Below are positions 55,301-64,000 of a DNA stretch of 64,000 nucleotides, one piece after another (position 1 is the stretch's first letter; each line of letters starts with the position of its first letter). The notes beneath the pieces are model-generated. The model was given only the letters and a program-made list of their open reading frames with translations, was not told where the DNA came from and made no database searches. The position numbers were made by a program, and so were the translations under genes. The stretch comes from Plecoglossus altivelis (taxonomy: Eukaryota; Chordata; Actinopteri; Osmeriformes; Plecoglossidae). The DNA lies in assembly GCA_036571765.1 (NCBI GenBank), contig BROE01000009.1, forward strand, positions 6,149,646-6,213,645, read 5' to 3'.

Positions 55301-58300
55301 GACCACTTGCAGTGGTCAGATATTTGTCCTGTGTGTGGTACACTTTTAGTCTACGAAAGCTTTGTATGATCACTGCCATGTGCCTGTTTCAGTCTGGCAG
55401 GGTGCTGGCAGACAGTTTGTTTAGGGGGAGTATGGTGCTGTGAAATAGATAGTGGAAGACTGGTAATGTTGCTATGCCAGAGTGGGAGAGCCTGACCCTG
55501 CCAAGTCTTGTGTTTTGAGTTTGTCATAAACTTGAAGACAAACTCAGATATGTCAGGCACGTGGTAAAGGCTGTTGTCTTAAAAATGAACCATTCATAGG
55601 CTGCTGTTGCTTATAGTAATGCATCTCCGCCGTACAACCTGAACATCCCTTCATAACAATATAATTATACAATACAATGTTTTTGTTGTAATGACAGTGC
55701 TCTTACACAGCTGTAAGACATGCGTTGGGAAGCAGACATGGCTCCAAGTTAACCCTTCCACTCCCCCCTTCTATCCCCCTCTATCCCTGTACACCACCAA
55801 GTGATGGTTGGGCAGACAGAGACGAGGTAGTGGAAGGCTATGAGCAGGAGGCTGTGGGCGGCATCACCGTCAAGCTACAGTCTGAGGAGGTCACCTCCTT
55901 CGACAACTACTTCCTGCAGTTGCGTCTGGACACTAACTCCAGGAACCCCTGGTTCCCTGAGTTCTGGCAGCATCGCTTCCAGTGCCGGATCCCAGGCCAC
56001 CCACAGGAGAACGAGAACTACTATCGAAACTGCTCAGGTAGATATACATTTTTTACTGTAAAGACCATCTGTCTGTCCACCTGAAAAAGTGATGCTGAGA
56101 ACAAAGACCATTTCCAGTCTCAGTAAGATGTTTTTGTAGAGTAGATAGAAGGGTAGCATTTTATTGATCCCCTGGTTGAAACTGCAAAGGCTGTCATTAT
56201 TGCCAGCTCATGACAGTTGTCAATAACCTTTGAATGATAAGGTACAATGTTTAAATGTTACATTCTCGAATGGCTGAAATCTTCATTAAACTGAAAACTT
56301 AAACAACAATAGGTTTGACCTCTATAACGTATGGATCCATCCACCTATCCGTACAATATATTAATTTTTTTTTGTTTCACTTTATTTCAAAAACGTTCTC
56401 CCTGCCGACAAAAGCTGATCTAGGTAAAAATTGAATCATTTTTCACATCGATTAATACAGAAAGGATGAAAACAAATACATTAGCTTAAGCTTTTGATCA
56501 CGTGAAAAAATGCTCAACAAGCATATTTTCAACAAAAAAAAAAAAACATTTTTTCAACCGTTCACATATTATTCCTAAAATAAATATATTTACATTTAGA
56601 AAAATTGTGAGGTACTTCTGATTCATATTGTGATCTTTTAAATATCCTTTATTTCCATCAATTATTTCATATAAATAGTAAGATAAACGTAAATATAAAA
56701 GTATGCATGCAACAGTGGACAAATCATTTTAGCGATTCCCTTTATGTTCATTAAAACTCTTAAATTCTTTAGAATACAAGATATTTGCATGGAATTATGT
56801 TTCAGTTATTACATCAACCTTTACAATAAATTTGATCTTATTTTGGATTTGTAGATTTTCTTGAGTGAAAGACATGTCTTTTTCCGTGTGGTGGTACCCT
56901 GTGTAAAACTTTTTCCTTTGTGATAATCAGAGATAGTGTTATAGCTTGCTGTTCTGTCATTTTTATTGTGCCCCTGTGTAGAGCTTCGTCATGGTGAGTG
57001 TACTCCTCTGAATGACCCTCTGTAATAAAACACCTCACATTGGCGATCTAGATAGAGGTCAAGTGATTTTTTAACACCTCGTCACACTTTGTGACCTAAA
57101 CTCTTAAATACTGGACCTAACACTGCGACTCAAACTGAACTACCCAGCTATTCAGGTGGATCATAGAGGAAAGGCATTTAGGATGCCTCAACTTGGCCAG
57201 GGTCCAGAAACATCTTGTAAGGGTGGGGAGAAGGACACCTGAAATTACTTTCAAGCCCTGAATTCCTAGAAACACTTTTTGCTGATATCACCTGGAAATC
57301 TAAATGGTGGCAGATTTCAGATTTCAGTTGACCTCTAATTTATAAAGCTGATGGGATGTTTTTATGCATTGCGCGTGAGAGCACAATTGACTGGTATTTG
57401 TGTGTACTGTATTCTCACACCTTCAAGACCTTCAGACTTCTGTATAATAACACAGCCCAAAAACAACTAAAGCACGAGCTGCCCACTGGCTTGTGTCTAT
57501 ACAAACTACATGTTAGCCCGGTAGTCTAAGCCACTAGCGGACTTTTCTTAGTTTTTTCACGGTTGGGTTTTGATTACTCAGCACCACCTGCATTCACCAG
57601 ACAAACTAAATGATTGTATTGTGAACAAAACTCTTAAGTAGTTTTCAGCATGTTTGTAGAATTTATCTACTAGCAAGATGGGGTCGAACCCAAGGAGTGA
57701 TACAACTAGCTCACTCTTCTCTGTTGTTGGCCGGTATATGATGGAGAATGTGCACATTGCCTGTGGCTTTCCCACTGGATTGATAAGTAGTGTGTTAATT
57801 TGCACTGGTGTCAGTTGTTGCCCTTTTTAGTAAATACTAAAACATGAGCGCATTAAAGTATGTAATATTTCTACCAAAGCCCTTATATAACATATAGCAC
57901 ACATGTAGATAGTGTAAAAACGTATTGATTGTGTTGCTTGATAGATCTCGGTTTGTTGACATGTATAGCTTTATTTGTATTTACAGTGTTCACGCTTCAT
58001 GCTTCTAGCGTGCATACAACTGAATTGATAGGGTGTCCTTGAACATTGGTGATAAGAATGCAAGTGTGATAGAAATGGTTATATTTCTCATATTCCTCTA
58101 AAAGGGTAAGCTGAAATACAAACATCCCACATTAAGCATCCCGATTTTATTAGCACGTCAAGAACGTGGTTAAGTGCGTGTGCGGGTATACAAATAGGGA
58201 GGCCGGAATAAATTAATATTTAGCTTGTTTTCTCTCAATTACTGATTACAAAAATTGCATAATATTTAACATTGAAAGCTGAACAAAAAATGCAGAAATG

Positions 58301-61300
58301 GCTGTGAACAAGTATTCCTTTGAAGCTTCACTCTTTGCTGTCTGGCCTTTGATTCTCTCTCCGATATCCTCTTGCCTAAATGTTAACAAAATGTCTTTGG
58401 ACATCCTATCATTCCTTTGTAATAAGCTTGCTACATCATGCTACAGATGGACAGCTGATAAACTCAAATATTGTAATCGTCCTCTTCTCGAGCAACAGTT
58501 AGCGATGACCGGATCATGTACTTTCCTTGTGTAATGCTTGCGTAATGCTTGTGGCGATGTAACTGCCTAAAACAGCACTCTCACTTACGGATCATTCCTC
58601 AATGAATATCCTAGTTCCTATTTTGATCCTGTGTTTTTACTTTGTATTGACAGGTTATGAAAATCTAGAGGATAACTATGTTCAAGACAGCAAGATGGGT
58701 TTTGTCATCAATGCCATCTATGCCATGGCCCATGGCCTTCATGACATGCACAAACACCTATGTCCTGGTCACGTGGGCCTCTGTGAAGCCATGGACCCAA
58801 TAGACGGCAGCCAACTGTTGGACTTTCTGTTGAGGACGTCCTTCGCCGGAGTGTCTGGGGAAGACGTGTGGTTCGATGAGAATGGAGACACACCTGGAAG
58901 GTATGTCTATGAAACATCTATCCATCCATTTTCTTCACGCTTCCAGTGTGTCCTGGGTTTCCCCACCACCACCACCCCGGTCTGCCAGTCCAGAGGTACT
59001 GTCCCAAGCCGCCACGCAATGTTGCAGAGACGTGTCAGCCGCCTCCGGGTCCCCAGCTTCTGCTTCCTCCTCGGAAGATGGGACGGCAGGTTTGAGGAGG
59101 TCCTGAAAGTATTCCTTCCAGCATGCAACAACATCCCCAGTTGAGGTCAGCAGCTCCCTGCCCGCACAGTAAACGGTGTTGGTGAAGCACTGTTTCTCCC
59201 CACTGAGTCGACGAGAATTTCAATGAGGTCCATTGCCTCCGCAAATTCCTCCCAGACCCGATTTTTTGCCTCTGCGACCATCCGAGTCACGCTTGGCCTG
59301 CCAATACCCATTAACTGTCTCCGGAGTCCCACAAGCCAACCAGGCTTGATAGGACTCCTTTCAGTTTGACAGCATCCCTTACTTCCGGTGTCCACCACCG
59401 GGTTCAGGGATTACCGTCGCGACTGGCACCAGAGACCTTATGACCACAGCTCTGGGCTGCTGCATCAACAACGGAGGCTGAGAACATGGTCCACTCCGAC
59501 TCAGTCCCCAGTCCCCCCGGGATCTTTGAGAAACTCTCCTGGAGGTGCGAGTTGATGACTGTGCTGACAGAGGGCTCCGCTAGACGTTCCCAACAGACCC
59601 TCACGATACGCTTGGGCCTGCAAGGTCTGTCCGGCTTCCTCCCCAACCAGCGGATCCAGCTCACGACCAGGTGGTGATCGGTTGACAACATCCGCCACTC
59701 TCTTCACCCGAGTGTCGGAGACACGCGGCCGCAGGTCAGAGGACACGACAACAAAGTTGATTATCGACCTTTGGGCTAGGGTATCCTGGTGCCACGTGTA
59801 CTGATGGATGCCCTTGTGTTCGTTATGGACAAACTCTAACTAGCACAGAAGCCCAATAACAAAAGACTGCTTGGTTTCAGATTCGGGGGGGCCGCTCTTC
59901 CTAATCACTCCTCTCCAGGTGTCACTGTCGTTGCCCATGTGCGCGTTAAAGTCGCCCAGCAGAACAATGAAGTCCCTGGTCGGTGCACTGTCCAGTATCC
60001 CTCACTGGAACTCCAAGAAGGCCAGGTACTCTGCACTGTTATCTGGCCCATAGGCCGATACAACAGTGAGAGACCTGTCCCCAGCTTGAAGGCGTAGGGA
60101 CGCGACCCTCTGGTTTACCGGAGTAAACCCCAACCTGTGGCAGCTGAGCTGCGGTGCTATAAGCAAGCCCACGTCAGCTCGCCGCGTCTCTACGCGGGCA
60201 ACGGCAGAGAAATGTAGAGTCCAGCCTCTCTCAAGGATAATGGATCTGGTCGATATCTAGTCGACAACGCTCAACCTCCCGCACAAGCTCAGGCTCCTTC
60301 CCCCGCCAGCGAGGTGACATTCCATGTCCCTAGCGCTAGAGACTGTGTGCATGGCCTCAGTCGTCCAGGCACCTGCCCCTGACCGTCACCCAAAACACAC
60401 TGCACCGGCCCACTACGGTCCTTCCTGTGGATGGTGGGCCTGCAGGAAGGTGGCCCCATGTTGCCTTTTTGAGCTATACCCAGCCGGGTCCTATGGGCAA
60501 AGACCCAGCCACCAGGCGCTCGCCTGCGAGCACCCACTCCAGGCCTGGCTTTAGGGTGGGGCCCCGGTAACGCCACTCCAGGCAACTTAGCAAATCTCTT
60601 TGGTCTTGTCATTATAATGGGTGGGTGAACCGCGCTTAGTCTGGCTAGTCACCAAGGACTAGTTTGCCTTACCCCCAACAACATAGCTCCTACATTGCTC
60701 CCCAACCGAGCACTCAAACCCATCCACCACATCAAGGTGGCGGTTAAAGGAGGGGTCTATGAAACATAGAAGCACGAAAGTATGAAGAACTGTATTTTGG
60801 CTTATAAATAGTTCAACTTACAGTAGAAGCCAACAGTGAGTCATAGACAAACAACTAGAACTGGATGAGAACCACAACCTATGTGACAAGGACCCAACCT
60901 GTGTCACTTTTCCTGCCCTCAGGTATGAGATTATGAACCTGCAGTATGTGGAGCCTGGCATGTACGACTACATCAATGTGGGCTCTTGGCATGAGGGTCT
61001 CCTCAGCATCGACGACTACATGATCCAGATGAACCGCAGTGAAATGGTCCGCTCTGTTTGCAGTGAACCCTGCTCTAAGGGGGAGATCAAGGTAAAACAG
61101 AAATCACGACTGTCCCTCTGGCAGATTTCAAGTTTATTTGCCATTTGCAAGAAGTGCAATTTTGGGTACACTGACATTTTTGGTCCTGCTACGTTGGCTT
61201 GTGTGTTCACTTCTAAATAAGTTAGATCTCAACTATTTTAGTGATAGTTAGAGTTCTTGGCATGGCCTGAAAGACGTCTTCCATTTATATAAAGAATGTT

Positions 61301-62391
61301 CTATTAGAATAACCAAATGTATCGTGTAATGTGTGCTAATGCTCTTCAAAGTGTGATTGTGGGATCCACTTTTCCTGATGTATGGTACAGGTGATCAGGA
61401 AGGGGGAAGTAAGCTGCTGTTGGATCTGCACGGCCTGCAAGGACAATGAATATGTCCTGGATGAGTTCACCTGCAAGGCCTGCGACCTTGGCTGGTGGCC
61501 TAAAGATGATCTGGAAGGTATAGTTGACCCCAGTGAAAGATACCTGCTGTAGAACAGGGCTGGAGGTTTTCACTCTCATAGGCTTTCACTCAAACAACAA
61601 CCCTTGTTGTAGCTAACCTGCTACTAACCAGCTAATATCTGAACTTGTTATTTATTCATTATGAGGTATGGTTAATAAGGGTGGGAGTAAAAAGCTGCTG
61701 TATGCTATCTCCAGGATCTGCTATCGATAAAATCTAAGAACGTGTGATCTCGATTGCATGGATAGCTGTCGGACAACAACATTGGTCACATTCGTCATTC
61801 ATGTTGGTGCACAGTTCAAGCACAGCCTTGCCTGAAGAGTTTTGTTCCTGCAAGCCCTCTCCTTCTAACTTGTCCTCTACACAGTCTTTCATGCTGTGGT
61901 GTTACAGCAGTATCTTGTAATCTTAAGGTGCCCTATTTTCAAACGTTTCCCATGACAGCTGAGCTCCATTCATCATCTTTACCCCTGATTTGACAGGCCT
62001 ACCACACTGGCTTCTATTGTGGCCTACTTTCACACTCGCCTGCTTTCAAAGACACTTCAGAAGAATTTTTGTTTCCATTTAACATTTTATCTGTTACATA
62101 AAGGACAGACAAAATACACAATTTGAAAGGTAAAACAGGACACAGATCTGGGAATTATGACAAAACCTTTTTTGAAACTTAAAAGTATAGTTCAAAAGAT
62201 ATATTGTCATAATTTTGTTAACAGCTGTAATAGTTAATAATGACATTAGGTTAAGGACAGTCCAATTAATGAATATTCAGTGTCTACACTTTGCAGGTAC
62301 AGTTTTCGTCAATTCCTGTACCAGTTTTGATTTGCAGTGATTTAATTTGTCCTGTTGCAGTGGTCTCAGTCTCCCCTGGCTGTGCGCTATA

Positions 62392-62425
<34 letters not shown>

Positions 62426-63815
62426 CCGCTCCTCCTCCCCCATCAAGACATAGCGTATTTATAGTTGAGCTGAAAACCTACTTTAAGACAAAGATCACAA
62501 GCTTCAGTAAAGAAAAATGAAAGCAATATATGCATTTTTAATTACTGTACGAATTATGTAATGATTCTGTTGCCTGAGAAAGGTGCCATTTGAAAATGAG
62601 CATGAATCTTTTAGCGTATTTTATGGAGATAATGACTAAAACTTTAACAGGAAATGTCTTCCCAGGTTGTGAAACCATCCAACTGCGCTATCTGGAGTGG
62701 GGAAACCCAGAGTCCATAGTCCAGGTAGTGTTCTCATGCTTGGGCATCCTGGTCACATCCTTCGTCACCTTCATCTTCGTTCTGTACCGCGACACACCTG
62801 TGGTGAAGTCTTCCAGCCGGGAGCTGTGCTACATCATCCTGGCGGGCATCTTTCTGGGCTATCTCTGTCCCTTTACGCTGATCGCCCGACCCACCGTGTT
62901 CTCCTGCTACCTGCAGCGCCTCCTGGTGGGCCTCTCGGCCGCCATGTGCTACTCCGCCCTGGTCACCAAGACCAATCGCATTGCCCGTATCCTGGCCGGC
63001 AGTAAAAAGAAGATCTGCACCCGGAAGCCCAGGTCTGTCTGTCAGTTGATGCTGTCTATGTGTACGTTCAGCTGTTTATAACATCTGCCTGCCTGACTGC
63101 CTGCCAGTCTGTCTGTTGGTCTACTTGTTTATCTATTCATCCAGCCTGTCTGTCTGTTTTATATAGCTTGTCTAATTGTCTGTCAGTTTGTAAAGCTTGT
63201 CTGCGTGTTGATATATCTGCAGCTTGATTTTGTAATATAAAACTCTCTCTCCAGGTTCATGAGTGCATGGGCCCAGGTGGTCATTGCCTCCATCTTGGTC
63301 AGTGTCCAGCTCACCCTCGAGGTTACCCTGATCATCCTAGAGCCACCCGAGCCCATAAAGTCGTACCCCAGCATCCGTGAGGTCTTCCTCATTTGCAATA
63401 CCAGCAACGTGGGCATGGTTGCTCCGCTGGGCTACAACGGCCTGCTGATCATGAGCTGCACCTACTATGCCTTCAAGACACGCAATGTGCCCGCCAACTT
63501 CAATGAGGCCAAGTACATTGCCTTCACCATGTACACCACCTGCATCATCTGGCTAGCCTTCGTGCCTATCTACTTCGGCTCCAACTACAAGATCATCACC
63601 ACCTCTTTCTCTGTCAGTCTGAGCGTCACGGTAGCGCTGGGCTGCATGTTCACACCCAAGATGTACATCATAATCGCCAAGCCAGAGAGAAACGTCCGCA
63701 GTGCCTTCACCACCTCCGACGTGGTGCGCATGCATGTTGGTGACGGCAAGATTACCTGCCACAGCAACAGCCTGCTGAACATGTTCAAGAGGAAGAAGAA
63801 CTCAGGCAACGCCAA
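51680..63815 (+). CDS. grm1: grm1: metabotropic glutamate receptor 1, exons for residues 1-890, 3' end outside window
   Basis: Group I class C G-protein-coupled receptor for glutamate. Eight exons (51,680-52,394; 53,421-53,670; 55,802-56,037; 58,654-58,900; 60,923-61,091; 61,391-61,517; 62,666-63,032; 63,255-63,815) join in consistent phase to 890 codons. In order: signal peptide, Venus-flytrap ligand domain (about 45-500), Cys-rich domain (about 530-585) and seven helices (about 595-850). Ligand contacts of mammalian mGlu1 are all present: QYGIQR, GPGSSS, YSATS, NWTY, GSDGWADR and QDSKMG. ARMDGDIIIG, SLISIRDEKDG and CCWICTACKDNEYV fit GRM1 better than GRM5. The long tail with the Homer site lies beyond 64,000. 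The Met at 51,680 is chosen because a signal peptide follows it; Met 51,620 is in frame but adds non-hydrophobic residues. Confidence 0.95.
53421..53670 (+). CDS. grm1: grm1 coding exon 2
   Basis: NYGESGMEAFKELASQVGL to GEFLLIG, with CFCEGMTVRGLLMAMRRLG. The acceptor is TTCTCAG|GG and the donor GGAAG|GTAGG, phase 2. Confidence 0.95.
53676..53790 (+). mobile_element. tRNA-derived SINE head in grm1 intron 2
   Basis: A-box-like TGATCAGTGGTTAAAGC (53,683-53,699) and B-box GGTTCAAATCC (53,726-53,736) have tRNA-like spacing, about ten bases beyond the exon 2 donor. The 3' end is not defined. Confidence 0.55.
53791..54437. other. grm1 intron 2, first part: no gene seen
   Basis: AT-rich non-coding sequence without recognised features. 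The rest of intron 2 runs from 54,704 to 55,801 and is likewise plain. Confidence 0.5.
54438..54703. mobile_element. MITE in grm1 intron 2, 18-bp TIRs
   Basis: AACCCTTGTGTTCTCTTC (54,438-54,455) is matched at the other end by the inverse of GAAGAGAGCACAAGGGTT (54,686-54,703), with 17 of 18 positions pairing. The interior matches 21,713-21,915. Confidence 0.75.
55802..56037 (+). CDS. grm1: grm1 coding exon 3
   Basis: DGWADRDEVVEGYEQEAVGG to RNCSG. It carries the Asp and Arg of the GSDGWADR ligand box. The acceptor is CACCAAG|T and the donor CTCAG|GTAGA. Confidence 0.95.
56038..58653. other. grm1 intron 3: no gene seen
   Basis: 2.6 kb of AT-rich intron without a recognisable repeat or frame. 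Confidence 0.5.
58654..58900 (+). CDS. grm1: grm1 coding exon 4
   Basis: YENLEDNYVQDSKMGFVIN to FDENGDTPG plus two bases of Arg. The donor is GGAAG|GTATGT. A Rex3 copy is inserted 17 bp into the following intron. Confidence 0.95.
58918..60754 (-). mobile_element. Rex3 copy with both ends, internal deletion, 13-bp TSD, in grm1 intron 4
   Basis: GTCTATGAAACAT flanks it at 58,905-58,917 and 60,755-60,767. The minus strand runs from a GC-rich 5' UTR start (near 60,754) through the endonuclease (60,300-59,450) to the first reverse transcriptase block. It then jumps to the last ~120 bp and the GGATGGATAG end (58,918). About 1.2 kb of reverse transcriptase is missing compared with the copy at 5751. 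Confidence 0.9.
60923..61091 (+). CDS. grm1: grm1 coding exon 5
   Basis: YEIMNLQYVEPGMYDYINVG to SEPCSKGEIK, the end of the ligand domain and the first Cys-rich residues. The acceptor is CCCTCAG|GTAT and the donor ATCAAG|GTAAAA, phase 0. Confidence 0.95.
61391..61517 (+). CDS. grm1: grm1 coding exon 6
   Basis: VIRKGEVSCCWICTACKDNE to KDDLE, the core of the Cys-rich domain. The acceptor is GGTACAG|GTG and the donor GGAAG|GTATAG, phase 1. Confidence 0.95.
61518..62665. other. grm1 intron 6, with a 31-C homopolymer
   Basis: Non-coding; 62,393-62,423 is an unbroken run of 31 C. Nothing else stands out. Confidence 0.7.
62666..63032 (+). CDS. grm1: grm1 coding exon 7
   Basis: CETIQLRYLEWGNPESIVQV through helices 1-3 to GSKKKICTRKP. 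The acceptor is TTCCCAG|GTTG and the donor CCCAG|GTCTGT, phase 2. Confidence 0.95.
63255..63815 (+). CDS. grm1: grm1 coding exon 8
   Basis: FMSAWAQVVIASILVSVQLT through helices 4-7 and the proximal tail to NSGNA. The donor GCCAA|GTGAGTT is at 63,816. Without splicing, a stop (TGA) follows one codon later at 63,817-63,819. Confidence 0.93.
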
Positions 63816-64000
63816 GTGAGTTCCTGTGTTTCAGTACTCCCCTGGTCCAGAGGCACCTTGGGGATGCTGGTTCAGGCTCGCTGTAATTCCCTCTCAGAGC
63901 ACCTGTAGCAGACATGGCCTTGTGCAGGTTTAATTAAACAACAATGTGATATTTGATCTGTCAGTGGGAGACAATTAAAACCAGCATCCTCAAGAGTACT
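63816..64000 (+). other. grm1 intron 8 start
   Basis: It begins with the GTGAGTT donor. The following C-terminal exon or exons are outside the window. Confidence 0.8.

Noticed and set aside
58781..58812. Asp in the grm1 stretch AMDPIDG where human GRM1 has Lys, considered as a lost glutamate-binding lysine
   Set aside because: Counting from the conserved cysteines puts the ligand lysine (mammalian Lys 409) in QDSKMG, which is intact here. The changed position is about 34 residues further on and is not a ligand contact.

Overview
This is vertebrate nuclear DNA, almost certainly from a teleost fish. It holds two conserved brain genes with GT-AG introns, set among fish-type transposons: Rex3/RTE, L2, Rex1 and I/Nimb LINEs, a Tc1-type transposon, MITEs, tRNA-derived SINEs and endogenous retroviruses. 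No bacterial operons, CRISPR arrays or rRNA genes are visible. A 500-base run of N at 1542-2041 is an assembly gap. The species cannot be named from this window.

Layout. 1-11,500 is a nest of retroelements. A broken retroviral env (1-1541) is followed across the gap by a Rex3 LINE (2042-8510), which is itself split by an L2 LINE (2194-5750). An LTR-like piece, another L2 fragment, and the 3' end of a second retrovirus (integrase tail, env start, polypurine tract, LTR) follow. 12,780-18,010 is an I/Nimb-type LINE split by a Tc1-type transposon that itself carries an L2 tail and a solo LTR, plus an internally deleted Rex3. 18,070-31,200 is mostly non-coding with repeats: a tRNA-Thr-like SINE head, a Rex3 mosaic in mixed orientation, half of an L2, and a MULE-like element with ~100-bp inverted ends and a 9-bp target duplication.

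31,239-37,550 (minus strand) is slitrk3, an LRR transmembrane synaptic-adhesion protein of about 971 residues. Its coding region is split into six exons, whereas mammalian SLITRK coding regions are a single exon. Most intron boundaries sit at AG|GT, and one intron is flanked by a perfect 10-bp direct repeat. 37,551-51,600 holds the slitrk3 upstream region, a Rex1 3' end, and a third retrovirus (LTR, primer-binding site, gag start, broken env) interrupted by an L1-like LINE and by the missing half of the L2 seen at 22.9-24.7 kb.

51,680 to the window end (plus strand) is grm1, the metabotropic glutamate receptor 1 gene. Eight phase-consistent exons give about 890 residues, from signal peptide through the seven-helix domain. 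The C-terminal tail exon or exons lie beyond the window. A Rex3 copy with a 13-bp target duplication and a tRNA-like SINE sit 17 bp and about 10 bp beyond two grm1 splice donors.

slitrk3 and grm1 both act at synapses, but nothing in the sequence shows shared regulation. The most notable observation is the set of extra introns in slitrk3. The rest is a readable record of nested transposition.
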